From an uncultured Eubacteriales bacterium (GTDB lineage Bacteria; Bacillota_A; Clostridia; Oscillospirales; Oscillospiraceae), in NCBI GenBank assembly GCA_949739085.1, contig CATIYU010000184.1, positions 1-6,997 on the forward strand: a stretch of DNA of 6,997 nucleotides, written 5' to 3'. A program made the translations under genes and the position numbers. Within the stretch, counting starts at the first letter, position 1, and each line of letters starts with the position of its first letter. Under the pieces are notes generated by a model, which worked only from the letters and a program-made list of their open reading frames with translations, was not told where the DNA came from and made no database searches. This document shows, in pieces, positions 1 through 5,516 of the stretch.

Positions 1-134
1 ACCTTTTGTCCTCCGGTCGCGCTCACCCGGCGGCACTTATTTCCCACAGATTCTCTTTGGCGCAGATGCAGGATGGGCTGGACATTATGCGGAACAAAAT
101 AGAAGATTACGTTAAAATTATGGGAGTAAACTGA
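1..134 (+). CDS. Zinc-dependent medium-chain alcohol/polyol dehydrogenase, C-terminal fragment
   Basis: This is an open frame running in from the left edge (first full codon at 3) and ending at TGA 132-134. It encodes about 43 residues. The last ~30, around LISHRFSLAQMQDGLDIMRN followed by KIEDYVKIMGVN, look like the C-terminus of zinc-dependent medium-chain dehydrogenases. In that family an 'I(S/T)HRF-L' strand and a helix with a conserved Met or Lys close the catalytic domain, and the protein ends in a 'K-V/I' strand. The family oxidises alcohols or polyols with NAD(P). The zinc ligands and Rossmann fold would lie outside the window, so substrate and exact subfamily (sorbitol, threonine or other polyol) cannot be told. 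No convincing intrinsic terminator follows. The call rests on recognising the tail only. Confidence 0.6.
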   Translation, partial: LLSSGRAHPAALISHRFSLAQMQDGLDIMRNKIEDYVKIMGVN

Positions 135-254
135 TGTAACAGATGGCTTTTCGCTGCGGAAGGAGGAACTGACTACTAGCAGCTCCGCATGGAGATTTGC
201 GGCCTTGTCCCAATCAGCGCCGGGGACAGAGCTGTTGGAGGTGAAAATCCGGGC

Positions 255-283
255 TGTACAAATTTGCCGGGAACGGATATAAT
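255..283 (+). promoter_or_regulatory. Sigma-A-type promoter for the DUF4364 gene
   Basis: TGTACA (255-260, 4 of 6 matches to the -35 consensus) is separated by exactly 17 bases from a perfect TATAAT (278-283). Transcription would begin near 290, giving a leader of only about 25 bases that carries the ribosome binding site GGGAGGTG (303-310). The optimal spacing and short leader make this the likely promoter for the gene at 315. Confidence 0.65.
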
Positions 284-314
284 ATAGGAAATACTGCGTC
301 CCGGGAGGTGCGTC

Positions 315-860
315 ATGAGAGAGTTCGGATTTATTAACGACAACCTGGAAATTAAATTCCTGATTCTGTATATTGCGGCCCGGGTGGCGGGCCCCGTCCC
401 CTTTGAGGCTTTGCAGGACCTGAGCATGTGCGACGGCGGGGTTGACTACTTCGCCTTTTCCCAGTGCCTGGCGGACCTGGTGCGCACAGAGCACCTGAGC
501 GTGGACGGCCAGGAGCTCTACACCATCACCGAGAAGGGCCGCCGCAACAGCGCCATCTGCGAATCCAGCCTGCCCTACTCCGTGCGGATGCAGGTGGAGC
601 AGAATTTGGTGGGCTACAACGAGAAGCTGCGGCGGGGCGCACTGGTGGAGGCCCAGGTGGAGGAGCGCCCGGGCGGCGGCTACACCGTGTCCCTCTCCCT
701 CCGGGACGAGCTGGATGAGCTGATGAATCTGCGGCTGCTGGTCACGCGGCAGGAGATGGCGCTGGAGCTGAAAAAGCGGTTCCTGGCAGGCGCGGAGACC
801 ATCTACCCCCAGCTGCTGGCGGCGCTCTACGGCGGGAAGGAGCCGGGCGGCGGGGCGTAG
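315..860 (+). CDS. DUF4364 family winged-helix protein
   Basis: This 181-residue protein matches my recollection of DUF4364 (PF14277), a family of roughly 170-180 residues found in Clostridia. Recognisable blocks are the N-terminal EFGFIxDNLEIKFLILYI, a 'CDGGVDYFAF' helix near residue 39, YTITEKGRRN near residue 69, and the CESSLPYSVR block near residue 82. The first ~80 residues have the pattern of a winged-helix DNA-binding fold: helices followed by the 'Y-x-I-T-x-K-G' wing strand seen in PadR- and MarR-like regulators. The C-terminal half is a predicted beta/alpha region ending in a Gly-rich tail. The ATG at 315 sits 6 bases after GGAGG (304-308) and behind a good promoter. The gene appears monocistronic or loosely linked to the 51-codon gene downstream. 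No experimental function is known to me; a transcriptional regulator is a reasonable inference from the fold only. Confidence 0.85.
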   Translation: MREFGFINDNLEIKFLILYIAARVAGPVPFEALQDLSMCDGGVDYFAFSQCLADLVRTEHLSVDGQELYTITEKGRRNSAICESSLPYSVRMQVEQNLVGYNEKLRRGALVEAQVEERPGGGYTVSLSLRDELDELMNLRLLVTRQEMALELKKRFLAGAETIYPQLLAALYGGKEPGGGA

Positions 861-953
861 GGCGGCAGAACCTTCCAGTATGCCTGCGGCGGGGCGGGGA
901 ATGCTACCCCCGTACGGTCCGGGCCAAGACGGTCCGGCCGGGGAGGAGACGCT

Positions 954-1109
954 ATGCGGGAAAAGAGAGCGAAAAAAAAGGACGGGCCCATGGAGAAGGC
1001 CATGGACCTGACATCCTGGCAGTCCGCCAAGACGGACCCTCAGGGCAGCTGGACCGGCACTCCGGCGGACCCCTACGAGGTCCCAGTGCAGGACGCGGAC
1101 GACCTTTAA
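954..1109 (+). CDS. Small acidic-tailed protein, possible spore-surface family
   Basis: A 51-codon gene starts at ATG 954 behind a strong GGGAGGAG (941-948, 5-base spacer) and stops at TAA 1107-1109. The N-terminus is very basic (REKRAKKK). The middle reads TSWQSAKTDPQGSWTGTP, and the end is PVQDADDL. The pattern 'DPxGSxTG-P...PVQDxDDL' resembles short Clostridia proteins annotated as the CDIF630_02480-type spore surface family; this is recalled, not searched. There is no signal peptide, membrane segment or cysteine. The strong ribosome binding site, charge segregation and hairpin directly downstream argue for a real gene despite its length. No sigma-A promoter is obvious in the 93 bases after the upstream gene, so it may be read through from 255-283 or from a sporulation sigma factor that I could not identify. 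Family assignment is tentative. Confidence 0.65.
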   Translation: MREKRAKKKDGPMEKAMDLTSWQSAKTDPQGSWTGTPADPYEVPVQDADDL

Positions 1110-1115
1110 ACTGGA

Positions 1116-1156
1116 CCCGGGGCGGATCACAGGACGCCCCGGGCCTGCTGTATTTT
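1116..1156 (+). terminator. Hairpin downstream of the small gene, possible weak terminator
   Basis: CCCGGGGCG (1116-1124) pairs perfectly with CGCCCCGGG (1135-1143) around a 10-base loop, starting 7 bases after the stop of the 51-codon gene. A broken T tract (TATTTT, 1151-1156) lies 7 bases past the stem. This is further than usual for an intrinsic terminator, so efficiency may be low. Confidence 0.45.
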
Positions 1157-1179
1157 CTGCCAGGGGGACAGGATGGGCC

Positions 1180-1208
1180 TTGCAAACGGCGCGGCTTGCG
1201 TGTATAAT
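1180..1208 (+). promoter_or_regulatory. Sigma-A promoter for glf
   Basis: TTGCAA (1180-1185) lies 17 bases upstream of a perfect TATAAT (1203-1208). Initiation near 1215 would give a leader of about 70 bases containing a stem-loop (1235-1254) and the ribosome binding site AAGGGGGA. The -35 and the bases after it resemble those of the promoter at 2488-2516. Confidence 0.75.
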
Positions 1209-1234
1209 ATTCCAAGCATTTCCAGGAAAAACCG

Positions 1235-1254
1235 GCCCTGTCCAGAGACAGGGC
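1235..1254. promoter_or_regulatory. Stem-loop in the glf leader
   Basis: GCCCTGTC (1235-1242) and GACAGGGC (1247-1254) form a perfect 8-bp stem with a CAGA tetraloop. It falls in the predicted 5' leader of glf, about 20 bases after the inferred start of transcription and 18 bases before the ribosome binding site. On the plus strand no T run follows. On the minus strand the stem is followed, three bases on, by TTTTT (complement of 1227-1231), so read leftward it looks like an intrinsic terminator. The role is unknown. Confidence 0.5.
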
Positions 1255-1287
1255 TGTAAAATACATCATCATAAGGGGGAAAGCCTG

Positions 1288-2388
1288 ATGGCAGAATATG
1301 ATTATCTTATCGTGGGAGCGGGCCTCTTCGGCTGCGTGTTTGCCCAGCAGGCGGTGGAGCGCGGGCGGCGCTGTCTGGTGATCGACCGGCGGGGCCACAC
1401 CGGCGGCTACATCCACTGCGAGGAGATAGAGGGTATACAGGTCCACAAATATGGGCCCCACGTTTTCCATACATCCGACGAGGGGGTCTGGGCGTATGTC
1501 AACCGGTTTGCCCGGTTTAACCACTTTGTCAACTCCCCTCTCGCCGTCTATAAGGACGAGCTCTACAACCTTCCGTTTAACATGAATACCTTCTCCAAGC
1601 TGTGGGGGGTCCGCACGCCTGCGGAAGCCCAGGCGGAAATCCAGCGCCAGATCGCCGGGCTGGACATCGCGGAGCCCCAGAACCTGGAGGAACAGGCCCT
1701 GAAACTGGTGGGCCGGGACGTGTATGAGAAGCTGGTAAAGGGCTACACGGAGAAGCAGTGGGGCCGGGCGTGCCGGGACCTGCCCGCGTTTATTATCCGC
1801 CGCCTGCCGCTGCGCTTCACCTATGACAACAACTACTTTACCGACCCCCACCAGGGAATCCCCGTGGAGGGCTACAACGCCATGGTGGAGAAAATGCTGC
1901 AAGGCAGCGACCTGCTCCTGAATACGGACTACTTCCAGTACATCCGCATACACCCCAATATCGCCAACAAGACGGTATTCACCGGCATGATTGACGAGTT
2001 TTTTGACTACAAGCTGGGGCCGCTGGAGTACCGCACCCTGTCCTTTGAGACCCAGGTGCTAGACTGCCCCAACTGGCAGGGCAACGCGGTGGTAAACTAC
2101 ACCGGCCAGGAGGCGCCCTATACCAGGATTATCGAGCATAAGCACTTTGTTTTTGGCTCTCAGGACAAGACGGTCATCAGCAAGGAGCTCCCCGCAGAGT
2201 GGAAGCCCGGCATGGAGCCCTATTACCCGGTAAACGACCCCAAAAACCAGATGTTGTATGAGCACTACTGCCTGCTGTCCCGGGCCAGGACAGACGTCAT
2301 CTTTGGCGGCCGGTTGGGAAGCTACCGCTACTACGATATGGACAAGGTCATCCGGGCCGCGCTGGACGCCGCAGCTCAGGAGCTGTAA
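1288..2388 (+). CDS. glf: UDP-galactopyranose mutase
   Basis: This flavoenzyme interconverts UDP-galactopyranose and UDP-galactofuranose in the cytoplasm. UDP-galactofuranose is the activated sugar for galactofuranose-containing surface glycans. The 366-residue length equals that of enteric Glf (~367). The FAD-binding GAGLFG is at residues 10-15, and GPHVFHT at 56-62 is the usual flavin-contacting block. KGYTEKQWGR (W158), R172 of RLPLRFTYDNNYF, Y183, R249 (GPLEYRTL), R280 (YTRIIEHKHF) and Y348/D350 (YYDMDKVI) align with the uracil-, diphosphate- and sugar-binding residues known in Klebsiella and E. coli enzymes. ATG 1288 is chosen because AAGGGGGA (1273-1280) sits 7 bases before it and the protein then begins exactly at the Rossmann strand; an upstream ATG at 1180 overlaps the promoter. 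One oddity is Y41 in GGYIH, where the family usually has GGN. The gene has its own promoter and no neighbouring glycosyltransferase. Confidence 0.97.
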   Translation: MAEYDYLIVGAGLFGCVFAQQAVERGRRCLVIDRRGHTGGYIHCEEIEGIQVHKYGPHVFHTSDEGVWAYVNRFARFNHFVNSPLAVYKDELYNLPFNMNTFSKLWGVRTPAEAQAEIQRQIAGLDIAEPQNLEEQALKLVGRDVYEKLVKGYTEKQWGRACRDLPAFIIRRLPLRFTYDNNYFTDPHQGIPVEGYNAMVEKMLQGSDLLLNTDYFQYIRIHPNIANKTVFTGMIDEFFDYKLGPLEYRTLSFETQVLDCPNWQGNAVVNYTGQEAPYTRIIEHKHFVFGSQDKTVISKELPAEWKPGMEPYYPVNDPKNQMLYEHYCLLSRARTDVIFGGRLGSYRYYDMDKVIRAALDAAAQEL

Positions 2389-2389
2389 G

Positions 2390-2405
2390 GCGGGAATTTT
2401 CCCGC
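2390..2405. repeat. Small inverted repeat just after glf
   Basis: GCGGGAA (2390-2396) and TTCCCGC (2399-2405) form a near-perfect palindrome beginning one base after the glf stop codon. It could form a short stem that protects the mRNA end, or it could be chance. No T tract follows. Confidence 0.3.
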
Positions 2406-2413
2406 AGAGCCAA

Positions 2414-2460
2414 CACGGGGCGGAGTGCGCTGACGGCGTTCCGCCCCGTGCCGCGTTTTT
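2414..2460 (+). terminator. Probable intrinsic terminator of glf
   Basis: CACGGGGCGGA (2414-2424) pairs perfectly over 11 bases with TCCGCCCCGTG (2440-2450). The inner bases can add two wobbles and two GC pairs, leaving a ~7-base loop. TTTTT (2456-2460) follows after a CCGCG spacer. The 5-base gap before the T run is longer than ideal, so some read-through into the acyltransferase genes is possible. Confidence 0.6.
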
Positions 2461-2503
2461 CCGGCCCTTGCGGAGCGGCCCCCGCTCTTGCAAAAGGGGC
2501 CGG
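2461..2503. repeat. Nested dyad overlapping the MBOAT promoter
   Basis: The outer arms CCGGCCC (2461-2467) and GGGCCGG (2497-2503) are complementary. They continue as CTTGC and GCAAAAG with a small bulge, and an inner stem GAGCGG/CCGCTC (2473-2478 with 2482-2487) caps the structure. The right arm contains the -35 hexamer of the downstream promoter. No T run follows on either strand within the dyad's reach, so an operator or mRNA-end structure is as likely as a terminator. Confidence 0.4.
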
Positions 2504-2516
2504 ATCATGGTAAAAT
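2488..2516 (+). promoter_or_regulatory. Sigma-A promoter for the MBOAT-SGNH unit
   Basis: TTGCAA (2488-2493) and TAAAAT (2511-2516, one mismatch to consensus) are separated by exactly 17 bases. The start of transcription would be near 2523, leaving a ~25-base leader with the ribosome binding site GGGGAGGT (2535-2542). The hexamer and next bases (CTTGCAAANGG) match those of the glf promoter. Confidence 0.6.
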
Positions 2517-2547
2517 CAGACGAAATAACGGTCCGGGGAGGTCGCCC

Positions 2548-3984
2548 ATGCTCTATGTCTCATTTACCTACTATGTGTTCCTGGCCGTCCTGACGGCGGT
2601 CTACTACCTGCTGCCGCTGGGACTGCGGTGGACGGCCCTGCTGGCGGGGAGCATGGGGTTTTACCTCTGGGCGTCGCCGGGTGGGATGCCGGTGTTTCTG
2701 GGGTCCATCGCGGTCAGCTACCTTCTGGGAATCTGCCTGCACTGGCTCCAGGGGGGCGGCAGGGGGAGCCATGAGGCCAAGGCAAAAACCTGGTCCGGGG
2801 GCGTGTGCCTGCTGGTGGGCGTTATAGCGGCCCTGGCCCCGCTGGCGGCGGTCAAGTGGAGCGCCGGGACCTGGATAGCGCCCCTGGGGATCTCCTTCTA
2901 CTCCCTGCAAGTGACGGCGTATCTGGCGGATATCTACCGGGGGCGTGTGAAGCCGGTGAGGAACCCGCTGCAATACGCGCTCTTCATCTCCTTTTTCCCC
3001 CAGATCATCCAGGGGCCCATCCCCCGGCTGGAGCAGCTGGGGGGACAGCTCTTTCAGGGGCACGCCTTCAACGAGGAGACCTTTACCAAGGGCGTGCACC
3101 TCATCATCTGGGGCTTCTTCCTGAAGTTCATGATTGCGGACAAGGCCGCCGTGGCCGTCAACACGGTCTTTGACAGCTTTCCCACCTACCAGGGGTGGTA
3201 TGTCCTCGCGGCGGGGGTACTCTACAGCATCCAGCTCTACGCGGACTTCCTCGCCTGTGTCACCCTGTCCCGAGGGGCGGCGGGGCTGTTCGGCATTGAG
3301 CTGGCCCTCAACTTTGACCGGCCCTACCGCTCCCGGTCCATCCAGGAGTTCTGGCGGCGGTGGCATATCTCCCTGAGCTCCTGGCTGCGGGACTATGTGT
3401 ATATCCCCTTGGGGGGGAGCCGCCGGGGAAAACTTTTGAAATTTGCCAATCTCATCATCGTCTTTGCCGTTAGCGGCGTCTGGCACGGCACGGGGTGGAA
3501 ATTCCTGGTCTGGGGACTGGTCCACGCCGGGTACCAGATCGCGGGGGAGCTGTCGCGGCCACTGAAAAGGCGGGTGTACGCCCTGCTGCGGATGCCGGAA
3601 AACTCCCTGGCTCGCCGGGCTCTCCAGACGGCGGGGACGTTTTTGTGGGTGATGCTGGCCTGGATCATCTTCCGGGCAGAGAGCCTGGAGGCCGCGTTTG
3701 CCATGCTGCGGTCTATGGTAACCGTCTACAACCCCTGGGTGCTCTTTGACGGGTCTCTCTTCGCCCTAGGGCTGGAGGGGAAGGAGATGTTCCTTCTGCT
3801 GCTGTCGGTGCTGGTCCTGTGGGGCGTGGAGGCGCGGCAGAAGCGGATGTGTATCCGGGACTGGATTCTGCGGCAGCATCTGGCCGTGCGCTGGGCCATC
3901 TATCTGGGGGCCATCTGCCTGACCTGGATCTACGGGACCTACGGCTTCGGCTTTGGACAGGACTTTATCTACGGGGGATTTTAA
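2548..3984 (+). CDS. MBOAT-family membrane O-acyltransferase (AlgI/DltB-like)
   Basis: This 478-residue multi-pass membrane protein belongs to the membrane-bound O-acyltransferase family, AlgI-like branch. Such proteins pass acyl groups, typically acetyl, across the membrane to an extracytoplasmic partner that modifies a polysaccharide or teichoic acid. Hallmarks in order are APLGISFYSLQ (G114-Y118), FFPQIIQGPIPR ending at R160, EFWRRWHISLSSWLRDYVYIPL-type block with H273, the catalytic VSGVWHG with H313, and AWIIFRAESLEAA near the C-terminus. Length and order match complete AlgI-type proteins, and many hydrophobic segments are visible. ATG 2548 follows GGGGAGGT (2535-2542) by 5 bases, and the protein then begins directly at the first hydrophobic helix; a further ATG at 2488 coincides with the promoter and lacks a binding site. 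It is followed two bases after its stop by the SGNH gene, the expected partner. The acceptor polymer cannot be read from the sequence. Confidence 0.93.
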   Translation: MLYVSFTYYVFLAVLTAVYYLLPLGLRWTALLAGSMGFYLWASPGGMPVFLGSIAVSYLLGICLHWLQGGGRGSHEAKAKTWSGGVCLLVGVIAALAPLAAVKWSAGTWIAPLGISFYSLQVTAYLADIYRGRVKPVRNPLQYALFISFFPQIIQGPIPRLEQLGGQLFQGHAFNEETFTKGVHLIIWGFFLKFMIADKAAVAVNTVFDSFPTYQGWYVLAAGVLYSIQLYADFLACVTLSRGAAGLFGIELALNFDRPYRSRSIQEFWRRWHISLSSWLRDYVYIPLGGSRRGKLLKFANLIIVFAVSGVWHGTGWKFLVWGLVHAGYQIAGELSRPLKRRVYALLRMPENSLARRALQTAGTFLWVMLAWIIFRAESLEAAFAMLRSMVTVYNPWVLFDGSLFALGLEGKEMFLLLLSVLVLWGVEARQKRMCIRDWILRQHLAVRWAIYLGAICLTWIYGTYGFGFGQDFIYGGF

Positions 3985-3986
3985 CG

Positions 3987-5471
3987 GTGAAAAAGCATGT
4001 CTGGTTCTTTGTGAAGGGCGGAATTTTCACGGCGCTGCTGCTGTCGGTGCTGGCGGGAATCAACCGGCTGGCCGTGCCCAAGTACCTCAATTCCGACTTC
4101 CCCACCTCCTCCGCCTTCCTGGGATTCTATGAGATGGAGGAGAACTCCATCGACGTGCTCCTTCTGGGCAGCAGCCACACCATGTCCGCCTTCTCCCCCC
4201 AGGAGCTCTACGACCAATACGGCATCCGCAGCTACAACCTGGGGGGCCAGGAGCAGAGCCCCTTCCTCAGCTACTACTGGCTGAAGGAGGCCCTCCGGTT
4301 CCAGAAGCCGCGGGTGGTGGTGCTGGACACTTACCTCTGCTACGATTTCAGCAGCGAGCCCCTCAACTCCTCCGAGGTGACGGTCCGGCGGGCCCTGGAC
4401 TACATGAAGTGGTCCGCCGTGAAGCGGGAGGCCGTTGCGGACATCTGCGCCAGGGACGAGAGTCAGAGCGCCTCCAGCTACTATTTCCCCAACATCCGCT
4501 ACCACAACCGCTGGCTCAACGATTTGAAAGAGGTGGATTTCCTCCTGCCGGAGTGGGGGGACCTCTACCAGATGAAGGGCTACGCCCTGGTGACCCACTA
4601 CCCGGACAGCACTGCCTACGAGCCCTTCGAGGCGGGGAGTACCAACCGGCGGACCTGGATGCTGCCCCTGATGCGGGAGTATCTGGAGAGGATCGTATCC
4701 CTGTGCCGGGAGGAGAACATCCAACTGCTGCTGGTCAAGACCCCCACCACGGCGGGCACGGAGGAGAAATACAACGCCATGCGCGACTTCGCGGAGGAAT
4801 TCGGCTTGGAGTATTTGGACTTCAACGAGAAGGACCTCTACGAGGAGCTGGAGTACGATTTCGCGGCGGACAACCGGGAGTGGAGCCACGTCAACCACTG
4901 GGGCGCGGTGAAGCTCTGCCGGAAGCTGGGGGCGGTGCTCCGCAGGGAGTACGGCGTGCCCCAGGTCCGGGACAGCCAGTGGGAAGAGAGCAGGGCGTTT
5001 TACGAGGATATGGTGGAAAACGCTGAATTGCAGCATATAGACCAGATCAGCCCCTACCTGTGGGCTCTGCGCCAGGAGCGGTACACGGTGTTTATCGCCG
5101 TGCGGGGCGACGCTGCCGGGGCCTGCAACTGGAGCATCCGCCGGGGGATGGAACGGCTGGGGCTGGAGACGAATCTGGTGGGGAAAAATGGCTACAGCTA
5201 TTACGCCGTTGTCTCGCCGGAGGGCGTGCGGGAGAAGCTGGCCCGGGGGGAGCTGAGCGCAGCCGGGTCCTTCCGGGAGGGGCTGGGGCTGTACCAGATC
5301 TCCAGCGCCGGGGAGGACTGGGGCGACAGCTGTTCCATCGTGGTGGACGGCAAGGAGTACGCCCGGAACCGGCGGGGATTGAATCTGGTGGTATACGACA
5401 ATTCCTGCAAAAAGGTGGTCGATTCTGTGTGTTTCGACCTCCACGACCCGGCCATGACAGCAAGCCGGTAG
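3987..5471 (+). CDS. Membrane-anchored SGNH-type protein with C-terminal ILEI/FAM3-like domain
   Basis: This 494-residue protein starts at GTG 3987, two bases after the MBOAT stop and 8 bases after GGGGGA (3973-3978); the next in-frame ATG would delete the membrane anchor. It begins with a Lys-containing N-terminus and one hydrophobic helix (about residues 8-25), an uncleaved-anchor pattern that places the rest outside the cell. Residues 57-100 hold the SGNH nucleophile block DVLLLGSSHTMSAFSP (S63 the likely nucleophile). EWSHVNHWG at 298-306 is the His block (H301), with Glu where the Asp of the family's D-x-x-H motif is expected. This suits the AlgJ/AlgX or DltD-like partner that completes acyl transfer from the MBOAT protein. 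Residues ~366-490 form a separate domain: YTVFIAVRGDAA, LGLETNLVGKNGYSYYAV, SSAGEDWGDSCSIVVDG and RGLNLVVYD...VVDSVCFD. It resembles ILEI/PANDER (FAM3) modules with the two halves exchanged. The acyltransferase role is inferred from motifs and context. Confidence 0.82.
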   Translation: MKKHVWFFVKGGIFTALLLSVLAGINRLAVPKYLNSDFPTSSAFLGFYEMEENSIDVLLLGSSHTMSAFSPQELYDQYGIRSYNLGGQEQSPFLSYYWLKEALRFQKPRVVVLDTYLCYDFSSEPLNSSEVTVRRALDYMKWSAVKREAVADICARDESQSASSYYFPNIRYHNRWLNDLKEVDFLLPEWGDLYQMKGYALVTHYPDSTAYEPFEAGSTNRRTWMLPLMREYLERIVSLCREENIQLLLVKTPTTAGTEEKYNAMRDFAEEFGLEYLDFNEKDLYEELEYDFAADNREWSHVNHWGAVKLCRKLGAVLRREYGVPQVRDSQWEESRAFYEDMVENAELQHIDQISPYLWALRQERYTVFIAVRGDAAGACNWSIRRGMERLGLETNLVGKNGYSYYAVVSPEGVREKLARGELSAAGSFREGLGLYQISSAGEDWGDSCSIVVDGKEYARNRRGLNLVVYDNSCKKVVDSVCFDLHDPAMTASR

Positions 5472-5474
5472 CAA

Positions 5475-5515
5475 CAGGACAGGGGAGAGCGCAGCTCTCC
5501 CCTGTCCTGCTTTTT
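5475..5515 (+). terminator. Strong intrinsic terminator after the SGNH gene, shared by convergent genes
   Basis: CAGGACAGGGGAGAGC (5475-5490) and GCTCTCCCCTGTCCTG (5494-5509) form a perfect 16-bp stem with a GCA loop, followed by C and TTTTT (5511-5515). It starts 3 bases past the plus-strand stop and ends 7 bases from the stop of the minus-strand HIT gene. Read leftward the stem is followed by TTGCTACC, a poor T tract, so it should stop rightward transcription best while possibly also serving the alaS-HIT transcript. Confidence 0.93.
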
Positions 5516-5516
5516 A

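Noticed and set aside
206..228. Short stem TGTCCC/GGGACA upstream of the DUF4364 promoter as a terminator of the dehydrogenase gene
   Set aside because: It has only 6-7 bp with an 11-base loop and no T run after it.
188..286. A 32-residue frame starting at ATG 188, with AAGGAGG at 160-166
   Set aside because: The ribosome binding sequence is about 21 bases from the ATG, too far to serve it. The frame runs through the promoter at 255-283, and the peptide matches nothing I recognise.
914..937. Direct repeat ACGGTCCGG (914-922 and 929-937) before the small gene
   Set aside because: Two 9-base copies in very GC-rich DNA could be chance. There is no third copy or promoter element to give it meaning.
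952..1953. A 333-codon minus-strand open frame spanning the small gene, the glf promoter and half of glf
   Set aside because: It crosses promoter and leader sequences and shows low-complexity composition. The opposite strand carries clear glf residues.
2560..3525. A 321-codon minus-strand open frame opposite the MBOAT gene
   Set aside because: The translation is Pro/Gln/Arg/Asp-rich shadow sequence with no motif; the plus strand shows MBOAT hallmarks throughout.
3981..5474. A 497-codon open frame on the minus strand opposite the SGNH gene
   Set aside because: Its translation is rich in Pro, Val, Leu, His and Gln with no recognisable motif and no ribosome binding site. It is the mirror of a high-GC gene with strong third-position bias. 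The plus-strand frame has clear SGNH and ILEI-like motifs.
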